Part shown: positions 1 through 9,686 of the stretch, piece by piece
Layout of the letters: the number at the start of each line of letters is the position of its first letter
How positions within the stretch are numbered: position 1 is the first letter of the stretch
Source of the DNA: Aspergillus flavus
Lineage: Eukaryota > Ascomycota > Eurotiomycetes > Eurotiales > Aspergillaceae
Direction of reading: 5' to 3'
DNA: 64,000 nucleotides
Assembly: GCF_009017415.1 (NCBI RefSeq)
Contig: NC_092404.1
Coordinates: 806,001 to 870,000, forward strand
Notes under the pieces: model-generated
The model's input: only the letters and a program-made list of their open reading frames with translations
Told to the model about the DNA's origin: nothing
The model's database searches: none
Program-made: the position numbers and the translations under genes

Positions 1-119
1 CGAATAGCATTAAATAAAAACAGATCTCGGCAGCCACCAACTGAAAACACTGCGAGGCTCTCGAGGACTCATACTAACGTAGATTCCTGTTTTTCGGTTC
101 AAGCTTGTCTTAACTTCTC

Positions 120-896
120 TCAATGGTCATGCTTATGCTTCTTCGCAGTCACAATCACATCCGAATGAAGCGCCACACCGGCCTCCGTGACGATAGTGTC
201 CAACGGATCCCTTTTCAAGAACATCATTTCACAATGCTCCAAATGAGCCATATTATCATATCGATGTTCAATAATTGTCCCATGTTCTTTCGCCAGAAAC
301 ATCTTCTTCCAATAATAAGCACAGTGAACAAGATGCCACTGGTGCGTGGTGAAAAAGTGACCCCCTGTCTCAGGCAACATGGATACCTCCTCAAGAGAGA
401 GCACTCGTGTCTTATTCTTATCCCCATAGTATTGCCAGCTACCATCGGGGTTCGGACCCGCACGTTCAAACCGATCGATGAGCTCATCATTTCGGCACGC
501 TGGAGGTAGCCAGGCTGCAGCGAATGAATCGTACCGACATCCGTTGGCAATAGCCTCTGAGACGGTCTCGCCGCAGTTGCATGATATTGGTTTCAGAGAT
601 CGGAGGAACCAGTAGGTTTGGTATCCTATGTTCATGAGACCGATGCCGGCGAGGAGTAGGAGGAATGTTTGTTTGATAGGAGTACGGGCGAAACCCTCAC
701 AACGACGTCGTCTTCTTGAGCAATCGGGGGTGAGGTAGGTGTCGTTGACGCCATTCTCTGTTGATATATCTGCTTCGGAGTCTTGGGCCAGAGGGAAACC
801 AATATCGATACTCGGTCTGTCGCTGAGTGGCTTGTATTCCACCATCGGATGGCTTTCGCTTTGTGTTTTCAATACTTTGCTATCCCTTCCCAACAT
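120..896 (-). CDS. Membrane-anchored protein with two HxxHC motifs, divergent UstYa-like oxidase candidate
   Basis: Single exon, 258 residues. A basic stretch (RRRRRC, about 61-66) precedes one hydrophobic segment at about 76-97, so the protein is probably a type II single-pass ER/Golgi protein with a lumenal C-terminal part. The lumenal part opens with CGE-T-x-x-EA...GC (108-120), a signature seen in many uncharacterised fungal proteins, and ends with HLVHC (188-192) and HLEHC (218-222). Paired HxxHC motifs are the hallmark of UstYa/DUF3328 oxidases that crosslink RiPP cores in ustiloxin, phomopsin and asperipin pathways. The rest of the sequence differs from classical UstYa proteins, so this is a divergent relative rather than a clear orthologue. 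It is transcribed in the same direction as the repeat precursor about 0.8 kb upstream of its start, which supports a role in the same pathway. It lies at the window edge, so more pathway genes may lie to the left. Confidence 0.7.
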   Translation of the reverse strand: MLGRDSKVLKTQSESHPMVEYKPLSDRPSIDIGFPLAQDSEADISTENGVNDTYLTPDCSRRRRRCEGFARTPIKQTFLLLLAGIGLMNIGYQTYWFLRSLKPISCNCGETVSEAIANGCRYDSFAAAWLPPACRNDELIDRFERAGPNPDGSWQYYGDKNKTRVLSLEEVSMLPETGGHFFTTHQWHLVHCAYYWKKMFLAKEHGTIIEHRYDNMAHLEHCEMMFLKRDPLDTIVTEAGVALHSDVIVTAKKHKHDH

Positions 897-1730
897 CGTT
901 GAATTTTAATAGAGGGATGTGTGGCTCACACTATACAGTAGTTAAAGACTGTGGTATTGGTATGCTGCTATGGTGGTAGTAAAGGGCGGAGTGGCTAAAG
1001 GATCCTCTCTTCCACTCACCGGTCATTTGACTTCTGAAATGTACTAGTTACGCCTAGCATTTCATGCCTATACTTGATGACAGTAATGTCAGGGGTCCCT
1101 GACCGACTCTCTCTGCAAGTGGTCAATTGGTGCTCCTTGCATGACCTTGAACTCAGCTGAAGTGGTGCAAACCTGTTTTACAAAAGGACCTACTTGTCAC
1201 AGTCATAGCTACCAACAGTTGCGTCAGACAGATGGTTGGAAATCTCAACTGGAACTATACCAAGGGAGTTAATGGTGCGTTTCGTGCAATATGGAACTAT
1301 ACCTTTGCTCGTTGGTATGATCGTATATAGCAAGGTGTATGTCGATCAACATCTTGTGTGTAATATCGAGAAAACAGCCTACGAGAGTATGGCTTGCCAC
1401 AGTTTCTGTACAAAACGAATGCGAAGCACTATCTATACGTGACTAAAGAGAACAGGATAATCCCGCAATGTTGCATTTGCAGTGGCATTTTTCATGCGTA
1501 GCTAACTAAAGGCAAAGAGGCTCTTGGACAACCTTCGACATGACGGGGCAATCGACCAGCCAGATCAGAACACTTGAACTTGCATATTAAGAGCATTTCT
1601 GAAACCAAAAGAAAAAAAAGTCGAGTAACAAAGAAAAGGATCGTATAAAGTTTGTTGCAAGATCATCGTCACATTCTAAAGTCATTCATGCTTTCGTAAA
1701 TTGGCACTCTGAGCTTCGTCATTGGCCCAT
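897..1730. other. Intergenic, no gene seen
   Basis: Non-coding stretch between the divergent HxxHC protein and the repeat precursor. Only short open frames without coding character are present. It should hold the promoter of the left gene and the 3' UTR of the precursor gene. Confidence 0.6.
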
Positions 1731-2243
1731 TCAAGGATAGAAGGGAATAGCCTCGGCGTCTTCGCTCCGCTTTGGGTAGTAAGGAATAGCCTCGGCGTCT
1801 TCGCTCCGCTTTGGGTAGTAAGGAATAGCTTCAGCATTCTCACTACGCTTCGGGTAGTAGGGAATGGCCTCTGCCTCCTCGCTGCGCTTGGGGTAGTAAG
1901 GAACAGCTTCAGCATTCTCACTACGCTTCGGGTAGTAGGGAATGGCCTCTGCCTCCTCGCTGCGCTTGGGGTAGTAAGGAATAGCCTCCGCGTCCTCACT
2001 ACGCTTCGGGTAGTAGGGAATGGCCTCTGCCTCCTCGCTGCGCTTGGGGTAGTAAGGAATAGCTTCGGCATCCCCACTCCTCTTGGGGTAATATGGAATG
2101 GCCTCAACCTCCTCCGCAGCTGGGTAAAGCATTTATGAGTACACATTGATCGAGAAGTACGAGAAGGAGTCCTTACGAATTGGGGATGCCAGGGCCAGTG
2201 GAAGGCCGATAGCAAGCAGCACAGTAAAAATCTTGAACTGCAT
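1731..2243 (-). CDS. Kex2-repeat RiPP precursor with ten AIPYYP-type cores (dikaritin-like)
   Basis: Two exons: 2243-2177 encodes a signal peptide starting MQFKIFTVLLAIGLPLALAS; a 57-bp intron (2176-2120, GTAAGG...CCCAG) follows; exon 2 runs 2119-1731. The phases agree and give 151 residues. After the signal peptide the protein is only repeats of 13 residues, SE(E/D/N)AEAIPYYPKR: nine units end in YYPKR, and a tenth ends the protein as AIPFYP with no KR. KR is a Kex2 site; acidic spacers and a Tyr-rich core just before KR mirror PhomA (core before KR), UstA and AprA. The likely core is AIPYYP or a trimmed form. Units 1 (VEAIPYYP), 6 (AVPYYP) and 10 (FYP) vary. The flanking HxxHC proteins fit oxidative Tyr crosslinking. 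The product is unknown to me. A plain secreted Kex2 peptide without crosslinks is the main alternative. Confidence 0.85.
1744..2118 (-). repeat. 39-bp tandem repeat array coding the peptide cores
   Basis: In-frame 39-bp tandem units inside the precursor gene. From 1821 to 2054 the units come as three near-identical 78-bp dimers (starts 1821, 1899, 1977), alternating an SEN/SED unit with an SEE unit. Two 39-bp units at 1744-1821 are identical to each other. This shows amplification by recombination or slippage at both one- and two-unit steps. Confidence 0.9.
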
Positions 2244-2936
2244 TTTTGGAGGCGGAGAAGTTAGGGCTCAACAGCGGGAGATAAGTCGGACCGGGTAGTT
2301 GTGGCGTTTTTGCACGGACTTGTGTTTGACAGATGTTTCGATGTCTAACGCCATGTTGGACACACGAAGGCCTAATCTTATACCTTAGATTCTAATCACA
2401 AATATCTGCCATGCAAGGCTTCAGCCGGAGCGGGGTGGAGTATATTCACTCCATGGCACGGTACGTTGGCAAGCCAAAACCACCCCTTACTCGCCGCTTC
2501 CCTTGCTTGCTTTTTTCTGTCGCTGCACAAAACGTCATATAACAAACATCACACTGAGAGTTTTAGGCGGTGTGGTCGGGTACCCTGCTAGTACCCCTCT
2601 TTGACTTTTGCAGGGTGCTGAAATCGTAAGGGGTAAGGCCATCAGGAGCTGGATTTCATCATAGTTGGCATACGGTGAAGTCCGATGCGAGGCCAAATAC
2701 GTAGTCAACCAGCAGCCAGCCACTTCTCACAAAGATAACTACCCCTCTTTTCTTGCTCTAATCGACCATCATCATATCCAAATCGGAATCTCGAAGGCTT
2801 ACTGGGTCCCTTTCTGTTGCGGTGAACAAACAAGCAACCGGCAGTTGATTCTCGGTCTGCGGTTGAGCCCTTGAAATATAGGTGAAGTTGGTCTCTTGAC
2901 TATCCTTCCCATCTTTCAATCAAGCCGAAACATATC
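2244..2936. promoter_or_regulatory. Divergent promoter between RiPP precursor and UstYa-like gene
   Basis: A 693-bp gap separates the two divergent starts, so both genes may be controlled from one region. On the minus strand a TATAAG element lies at about 2376-2381, roughly 135 bp upstream of the precursor start. A CGG-N6-CGG direct repeat at 2568-2579 could be read by a Zn2Cys6 factor; no regulator gene is adjacent. These motif calls are weak. Confidence 0.4.
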
Positions 2937-3950
2937 ATGTCGCACTGCCAACTCAAAGAGACGGCAAGAACATCCATCGATGGGGAGGGCGGCTTTTGTA
3001 AGGGTGACAGCGAAAGAGATTCCGAGAGGGGTCTTCTAACTGACTCCCTGCCAGCGGAGTCAGGGAATTATTGGTCCTGCTCTGGTACTGAAAGCAAGAG
3101 ACCTCACTGTTTGAGTCTTTGGATTATATGTTTGAACATCCTGATCTTCAGTGCCTCGATCGTATTCCTCTTATCACCACTCTCCAGCCGGGCCTGCCTC
3201 AGCCATCTCAGCGATCAGGACAAATGGAAAGCAACCTCATACTATGGTGAGCTGATACCACAAATAAGTGTCACAATCGAAACCATAGACTAAGTCTGCA
3301 CTTCAGCTCCTATACTAGAAAGATTTGACATCCCGCGCGTCGTGCTAACGACGAACGGCTCATTGTATGACTCCGAGCCGCCCTCAATTATGCGCATCCC
3401 TCAAGGCGATGAAGCCGATGCAGAGTGGTCCAGGATAAGCTCTGGAGTATTCCCAATCCTGATCTCGGCGGAAGAGGTCCGCAAGTTAGGCAAAGACCCG
3501 GCACTAGCAGTCCGAGTCCCCGATGAGTTTGGTTATGGGCCTGATGCATACCTTGCACAAACAGAAGTTTTCCATCTCCTCCACTGTCTTGACATGCTGC
3601 GCAAAGAGATTTCTTACGAGCACTACTATTACCCAGAGTTCGGAAACAATCCCGATGCCCAGCACACGGCTCATATTACTCACTGTATTGATATTCTGGC
3701 TCAATATCTCAAATGCCAAGGCTCTACTGACGTGATTTTGTTCAATTGGGTTGGAGGTTGGGACCAACCTTTCCCAGACTTTATGAACAAACATGTATGT
3801 CGTGACTTTGAGGCACTGCTGGCGTATGTGAACGAGAACTCGCTTGCGACAGAAGTCTTTCAGAAGATGAAAGAGCCACCCGATGGTTACCCGGTGCAGC
3901 CCGATCCTTCAATAGCACCATTCGTTCCTACAGCTGTTCCTGGAAGTTAA
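2937..3950 (+). CDS. UstYa/DUF3328-type oxidase
   Basis: Two exons, 2937-3246 and 3307-3950, with a 60-bp intron (GTGAGC...CTTCAG); the phase fits and gives 317 residues. A soluble acidic N-terminus precedes one membrane segment (about 59-80). The lumenal domain carries HLLHC (193-197, followed by LDMLRK) and HITHC (226-230, followed by IDILAQ), the two metal-binding HxxHC motifs of UstYa proteins, plus the usual KDP...DEFGYGPDAY approach. Family members perform oxidative macrocyclisation of Tyr side chains in fungal RiPPs (UstYa/Yb, PhomY, AprY). Divergent to the AIPYYP precursor, so it is the prime candidate for crosslinking that core. The layout is close to that of AprY elsewhere in this window. 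Confidence 0.88.
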
Positions 3951-4218
3951 TATAACATTGTAGTGTTCGAAAAAAATACCACTATTAATAACACCATGCC
4001 ATTGAAGTGATATGCCTGTTGAGTGAAATAATAGCAAGTAGACGAGGACACAAAAGGAGAAATGCTAATATGATAGCTCAAAGTTCATTGCTAAGATGTA
4101 GATGGAGTAGTTATCGGAGATGTCACGGCGATTTCTATGCAAATTCTGCTGTGTATCTTCCCCTGAATGCACAAATATTGTGCTTATCTATGTCTAATTC
4201 TCAGCTCAATTCTCGACA
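3951..4218. other. Short intergenic gap, 3' ends of convergent genes
   Basis: Between two convergent stop codons; AT-rich. No gene seen. Confidence 0.5.
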
Positions 4219-4808
4219 CTATTGCACCTCAACAGATGTAGAGTAGGTATCCTTGCGGGCGAATAGACCAGTATAGGTGCAGCCTTTCCACTCGCATTCA
4301 ACACTGCCAGCGTGACGTGCTCTACAGTAATGAACAGTTAGGTATCTCATGATTAGACAGGGCAAAGGTAGAAAAGGGAAAGCTACCTTGCTTTCGATCC
4401 TCTGAGGCGGGCATCCGGTCTCCGAGTGCGGGTCTTGGGTACTGTCACTGTCATAGAAGGTTGCTTAATGGATGAGACAGCATTGGGGTTTGTTGGAGGA
4501 GATTTAAGAGGTAAAATATTGTCATTGTCAATCACTTGTGGGCCAGATGTTGCGGCTGTTGCAAAGTCCAACGGTGTGTCATTAGCTAGCCAAGTGTCCG
4601 CGCCATTTCTAGGGCTGGTAGAGCGCACAGCATACCATGTTTCAGGCGAAGACAGGACTGGCAATGCATTTGACTTCATTAAGGGAGGTCTGTCCGGTGG
4701 AGACGAATTCTCGGGGTACGGGAACACAGTATGGGATGTGTGGCTCTCGTCCTCACTCCCATTTACCCACGGACCTGCCCAGCTCCTGCTGTACGGATCG
4801 GACGACAT
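4219..4808 (-). CDS. Hypothetical protein with C-terminal half of a C2H2 zinc finger
   Basis: Two exons, 4808-4387 and 4321-4219. The 65-bp intron (GTAGCT...CTGTAG) has a CTAAC branch site 17 nt before the acceptor, and the phase fits. I start at the second Met (MSSDPYSRSW); an in-frame Met nine codons upstream (4835) is possible. The first 150 residues are low-complexity and rich in Ser, Pro and Thr with a basic RTRRPDARLR stretch. The second exon encodes CEWKGCTYTGLFARKD, which matches the Cys half and RKD helix start of fungal C2H2 fingers (CxWxGCxYxGxFxRKDxLxRH), but a stop codon follows before any zinc-binding His. It may be a truncated or decayed transcription factor. Function is unknown. 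Confidence 0.5.
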
Positions 4809-4835
4809 AAGGACAGCACTAAATAGACAAAACAA

Positions 4836-5969
4836 GGACGAGAATAACTAAGGAGAACTTGGGTTTTGTGAGGATGAGACGGGCAATTGAAGCATGATGA
4901 ATATGAGGAAGCGATTAAATGGGGAACGGGGCTTTATACACGAACATGGCTGGGATTGAAGTTTTGTATAGAACACACGGCTAGGGCAACAAGAATATGG
5001 CTTTAAGGTTTACCATAAATCCTCATACATGATATGTAACGGGCCAATCACTGTACTACGTAACGGGCTTCGCTCATCTCAGCCACTAGGGCGATTAAGT
5101 AGAACGCACTATTCCAATTTTGGGTCTTCTGACCCAAAAGGAATAGAAGACCCAAAATTGGAATAGCGCGGTAATCGCAATACTGGGCTGGGAACATATG
5201 GGGAAGTTGGAAGTGTCTTGCTTCTAGGGCTATCTCAGCCGATCTCACCTCAGTAGTACTTCTCTATTTCTTTTTCACACTCATGTAAACCGATTTCCAT
5301 TCTTACTAACCTTGGGGGACAGAGGACACCATCAATCTAGACTTCCGTGCACTGATTATCTTTCTTCTCTGGCTGTTGTTTCACGTATTTCCACTTCTCT
5401 GCGCCAGATTCCCAAGAATCCCCACCGTTTGAATTTTGCCTCGCATTGATACTTCCTGCGCATCGTTCAATATCTGAGGCATTTCCCATCTCACCATAAC
5501 TCGCTATATCAAAACCAGGCCAGAGCAGCCAAAGCAGTCTTCCTGGCTCGAGCTATGTATTAAATTATATCCATCATCTTCTAGTTTGTGGACATATGAT
5601 CTGACGAAGCCACATCTGCAAGGGTAATCCATTGTCCTGAGGTCCCAAACCCTAGTGAACTTTCATCATATTGCAGATTTTAGAAGACATACTCCAAGTC
5701 TGAACACATATATGAAGAGATAACCACTCATCTTGAGTCATGGCCGTTTCATAGTGTTTCCGTGGGGTCCTATGGCCTAAGAGGCCTCTAACCTATTCTC
5801 TGTTATATTTGTCTTCTTCGCAGTATGAAGTCGTATACACGCCAAGGAAGTTGGTGGATTTGATCTAGCCTCTTTTGTCTGGCTTCTAGATAGGCAACTT
5901 CGGCGCTTTTCTGTAGAATTCATATGGCCTCAAGGTTGCTATAGTTGCCATTTTCGAGGGAGAATCATC
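4836..5969. other. Intergenic, contains a hairpin; no gene seen
   Basis: No open frame with coding character or splice pattern was found. A strong inverted repeat (5105-5170) is listed separately. The right part is 3' flank of the aminotransferase gene. Confidence 0.5.
5105..5170. repeat. Long inverted repeat / hairpin
   Basis: Arms 5105-5130 and 5145-5170 are complementary over 26 bp with a single mismatch (A5108 opposite C5167), separated by a 14-nt loop. The perfect inner arm is ATTCCAATTTTGGGTCTTCT. The loop GACCCAAAAGGAAT is itself a near copy of part of the arm. It could be a miniature foldback element, an intergenic terminator-like hairpin or a small-RNA source; no target-site duplication is obvious. 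Confidence 0.8.
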
Positions 5970-7283
5970 CTAAGCCTCGAGTGCAGCCATAATTCTCCGT
6001 ACAGCCTCGCTCAGATACTCTTGAGGTTGTGAGAAGACTATTCTATACCATCCACCACGCTCCGAACCGAACAACGAGCCGCTAGCTAAGAAGACTTTCT
6101 TCTGTAATAAGAGATCCATGACCGTTTCACTGACTTCCTCAACGTCCTTGACCTCAGGGTGTAGTTCGCGATACTTCTTGCCCAGATTCATCCAAATGAA
6201 GAATGCGGCGTTGGCTCCAGTCGAATATTCAATACCGTTACTCTTGAGCTGCTGCACAACGAACGAATAGTTCTCCGAGAGCTTCTCGCGGTTCAACCGA
6301 ATATATTCATCCGTAAAATTGACGTCTTCAAGCAAGAGAGATACCAGATACTCTGAGACCCCCGATACGTAAGAATATAGACCAACATTCCTTAATGCAG
6401 CCAGGATGTCACGATTGGTTTGTGAGATGATAACGCCTAGTCGGAGACCATTGGCGCCAAAGTCCTTGCTCACGCCCCATAGTACATGAACAAGCTGGGG
6501 ATCAATGATACCCGTCAGATCAAGCGAAAGGGCAGATTCAAAGTCGACAGGCTTCGGACTCTCGTCAACGGTATTCTTCCAGACGGACAATGCATAAATC
6601 TCGTCACTGATGAAGTGCATCTGGTATTTTTGGCAGAGTTCCATCAACTTCAATAGCACGTCTCTGGGGTAGCATCGCCCTAGTGGATTGTGAGGATGGC
6701 AGAGTGCCAGCCCCTTTACTTTCCGTCCTGTCGTCTCCTGGAAACTCAACAGTGCTTGTTCATACTTCTGGACTGCCTCCAAACTGAACGGATCACAGTC
6801 ATCAAAGCTCACGGGGATAACGGTTGCTCCAGGTCGCAATGATATATCCGGTATGAATGTCCCATAGTACGGTCTTCCCAGAAGAATTGCCTCACCAGGT
6901 TCCGTTATAGCCCAAGACACATGCTCGATTGCCGACGAAACACCGTTGGTAATAAACAGATGACTAGGCTCCACCGGATGGAAGGGACGGAAGTGTCTGT
7001 TAACAAAAGCAGACACAGCACGTTTAACTCTCCCTGACCCAGTAGGTCCATCATTATACGTGAGTAGCTTGGCAGGCAGGTCGAGTTGCCGGTTTATAAA
7101 ACTCAGCAGGTGATCGTGCATCAGGACATTCTCAGCAACGCCCACATTCACGTATCCATTGGGGTTTGTCTTTTCGCACCATAGGTCATTCATCACGTCC
7201 CACATCAGGTTCTTTGAACCTGCTACTAGAGCGCTCTGTGCCCTTTGGGAGATGGTTGAATGTGTTGTTTCTGGCAGCGACAT
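5970..7283 (-). CDS. PLP-dependent class I/II aminotransferase, ACC-synthase-like
   Basis: Single exon; start set at MSLPETTHST (7283), giving 437 residues, because the in-frame upstream extension to 7397 is a Ser/Leu-rich stretch unlike the family. The fold type I markers are all present: YNDGPTGSGRVKRAVSAF near the N-terminus, GRPYYGTF, HPHNPLGRCY, SDEIYAL (Asp-Tyr pair that binds PLP) and the Schiff-base lysine in SKDFGANGLRLG. SKDFG..GLR.G and the overall spacing are closest to 1-aminocyclopropane-1-carboxylate synthase-like proteins, a broad fungal group that mostly acts as aminotransferases or lyases in secondary metabolism rather than as ethylene enzymes. The substrate is not predictable. 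It is separated from both neighbours by more than 1 kb, so no operon-like context helps. Confidence 0.88.
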   Translation of the reverse strand: MSLPETTHSTISQRAQSALVAGSKNLMWDVMNDLWCEKTNPNGYVNVGVAENVLMHDHLLSFINRQLDLPAKLLTYNDGPTGSGRVKRAVSAFVNRHFRPFHPVEPSHLFITNGVSSAIEHVSWAITEPGEAILLGRPYYGTFIPDISLRPGATVIPVSFDDCDPFSLEAVQKYEQALLSFQETTGRKVKGLALCHPHNPLGRCYPRDVLLKLMELCQKYQMHFISDEIYALSVWKNTVDESPKPVDFESALSLDLTGIIDPQLVHVLWGVSKDFGANGLRLGVIISQTNRDILAALRNVGLYSYVSGVSEYLVSLLLEDVNFTDEYIRLNREKLSENYSFVVQQLKSNGIEYSTGANAAFFIWMNLGKKYRELHPEVKDVEEVSETVMDLLLQKKVFLASGSLFGSERGGWYRIVFSQPQEYLSEAVRRIMAALEA

Positions 7284-9109
7284 TGTGGGTGGTGGAACAC
7301 TTAGAGAAAGCGAGCAAGGGGAGAAAGAAAGGGTATAGTGGTAAACGAATACCGAATACGACAGGTACTCTGCAAGGTTTATATTGCTGAATATCAAAGT
7401 TCTTTCTAGGCTGAGTCAAATTGACAAAAGAATTGGGTATACTTCCACAACCGACTTCGGCGTTATGACGGTTACGGACGGTTACATTCGGGTGGATCTC
7501 CGAGGAATGACCGAGTCACCGAGATTTTATCGTCCAATGAATTCGAGAACCCTCAAAGTCGTATACGTACAGACTCGACTTGCTCTATAGGCTATTTTCA
7601 ACTGTATAATACCGCTAAAAAAGGCCTAAGTCCTAACATAGGTCATATATGTGCGTATTTATATACAAAAAGCGTATTAAAAATTAAGGATTTTCAATTC
7701 ATGACTATGTCGAGACCCACTTAACCCCATTCCTTATGAGACTAGGGCAGGCAAGACCATAGCCCTATTCATTCCTAACAGGTGCAACCCTTAATCGCAC
7801 TGGCTAGCTCACGTCGCCGTTCCCCAGGGACTCCCCCATGGCCACCCCCAAAGGGAAGGCAACAAGTTGAGAACAGCACTGTTTACAGCGTGCTCTGCTA
7901 TTAGTGATAGAGTACACATTTTGATAGTCCCAACCTTTCCCACCTGGCGGATATATAATAGTACAGTTCGCAAAATTAGTGACCCTTGGCGGCAGGTTGA
8001 AAGGTGTTACTGTGGCAATGTGACTTTGAGCTAAATGCACCTCCCAGGCCAATATCAACATCATTCAAGAGGCGACAATGTCTCACTGAAAGCAAAGTAA
8101 GAGTTCCAGGACGACAAGCCGTCAAATAGTCTAAAGTTCGGCAACTCCCATGAATTATCGGCAACAGCTGAAGTACTAGCTTCCATATCCAGAGGCCAAG
8201 CATCTAGAATACCCTCCACGACACCTGTAGAAACTCCGCGACAAGGATCTCGGCTTGAATCGGGAGCTGGAATGATACATATTGTTGGGGTAAACTAAGC
8301 TTGCATGGCTACTATCATCCTTTGGGTATAGGATATCCTGGAATAATCTATACATCATGATCAGGAAGCCCTCTAAGCCAACGTGTCTGATATCTAGTAC
8401 TTTGAGCGAAAGCTTCTGTACGCTTCAATCCTTGCCCTACCAAACATGATTTTATACTATACTTTTAAAGCCCTCCTGTACTGGAGCTACGAAGGAAAGG
8501 CTGATACCGAAGTTTATATGATCTTGATGATCCAAGAAACGTCCATTTATTTTCCACCAGAACTAGACATGAGTGAGGCTGACGTGAAAATAAGAAGAAT
8601 GCACTCGCAGGAGACTCCGCATATTACAGTCAAGCTCTTTCCTTGAAAAACCTCGGTACTTAACGATTTATGTCCTGCTGGTTCGGAACAGGCAAACTGT
8701 ACATTCTGCTCGAGACCTAATTGTTGATTTGACTCCAACATGCACCTAAGCTTGTGTTACCGCAGTGCATTGCATTGCTATATAAGAGGTGCTTCAATTG
8801 CAACACGTCAACCAATCTGAATTGCAGGACGGCACAGCCTGGTCTAAGCCCATATGAGCCAACCCGGGCAAATGCTGCATTCAAGCTCAAAGCGGGGTAC
8901 CTGTATGATAGTCTGACTACGCCTCACGTTGTTGACTTCCTTCCTTAACCACCCACAAAGGCTATATCCAAGTCCCAACGTTTTGATTGCGATATACCGC
9001 ACCTCTCCCCTTGAATCAAATTACATTGCCTAGTGAAAGGTCAGTATATTAACACCTTTGCAGGACACCAAAGAAGACTATCAGGCTGATCCTTCGATCC
9101 TCCGCCGAG
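7284..9109. other. Gene-poor interval, nothing recognisable
   Basis: About 1.8 kb with only short incidental frames, no conserved protein motifs and no clear terminal repeats. The first few hundred bases should be the aminotransferase promoter. The middle (7600-8450) is AT-rich and could be old decayed repeat sequence, but nothing positive supports that. Confidence 0.5.
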
Positions 9110-9349
9110 ATGAGCTCCAATCTACAGAACAATACCCAGGCAAATCAGGAGGCGGCACTCCAAAATCTCGAAGGAACCGACAGCAAACCGAAAACTATTA
9201 AATCTGAGGATCGCGCTGCCTTGAATGAAGCGTTGACGGACCAAGCCACCATGATGCTGCTATCAACGGCCGGACGCTCATCGCAGCAAGAACGTGAGCG
9301 AAAGAGAGCAGATGCGGAGGCTCGATCAAGAGCAAACGGGGGATTGTGA
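9110..9349 (+). CDS. Small hydrophilic hypothetical protein
   Basis: A 79-residue single-exon frame rich in Gln, Asn, Ala and charged residues, ending in a strongly charged helix-like stretch (QQERERKRADAEARSRANGG). There is no signal peptide or membrane segment. Composition is protein-like and the start context (CCGAGATGAG) is acceptable, but I recognise no family. It may be a short nuclear or cytosolic helical protein. Confidence 0.4.
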   Translation: MSSNLQNNTQANQEAALQNLEGTDSKPKTIKSEDRAALNEALTDQATMMLLSTAGRSSQQERERKRADAEARSRANGGL

Positions 9350-9686
9350 TGGGGATTACTGTGGACTCAATCTCGTTGAGGCTACTAGACATATAAGATT
9401 TTTTGAGACAAGCGACGGGTTGTGGTCGATCGGAGGATAGTTTCGACGGCAAACTGAACGTGACATTCAGTATTGTCGATTGATAAACAACTTTTTCATC
9501 CATACTAAATTCAAGACCTCTATATCCTCTTAAACGAACGTAAGAATAATGATATCAGGGGGATCTGAGGGATCAGCTGACTGCAGCAAGCCCCGGCCCG
9601 GATATATTAAGCTCCGGGGCAAGGAGCGATTCCTCCCTATTTGAGAACTTGTAGACTCGCGTCGTAGCCAACTTTGGACGAGCAAA
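9350..9686. other. Intergenic, promoter of the APH-like gene
   Basis: 337 bp with no coding signal between the small hypothetical gene and the APH-like gene. Confidence 0.5.

Noticed and set aside
1682..2215. Other open frames over the AIPYYP array, including 1722-2138 on the plus strand
   Set aside because: Shadow frames of a 39-bp repeat; only the chosen frame joins a signal peptide through a proper intron and has KR sites in register.
4426..4851. 141-codon plus-strand frame opposite the C2H2-like gene
   Set aside because: The minus strand has a convincing intron and a recognisable zinc-finger half; the plus frame shows no motif. Some doubt remains because neither side is strongly conserved to my eye.
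5048..5248. 66-codon frame across the hairpin
   Set aside because: It is created by the inverted repeat; composition is not protein-like.
7600..8450. Transposon relic in the AT-rich gap
   Set aside because: No terminal repeats or protein remnants could be seen; AT richness alone is not enough.
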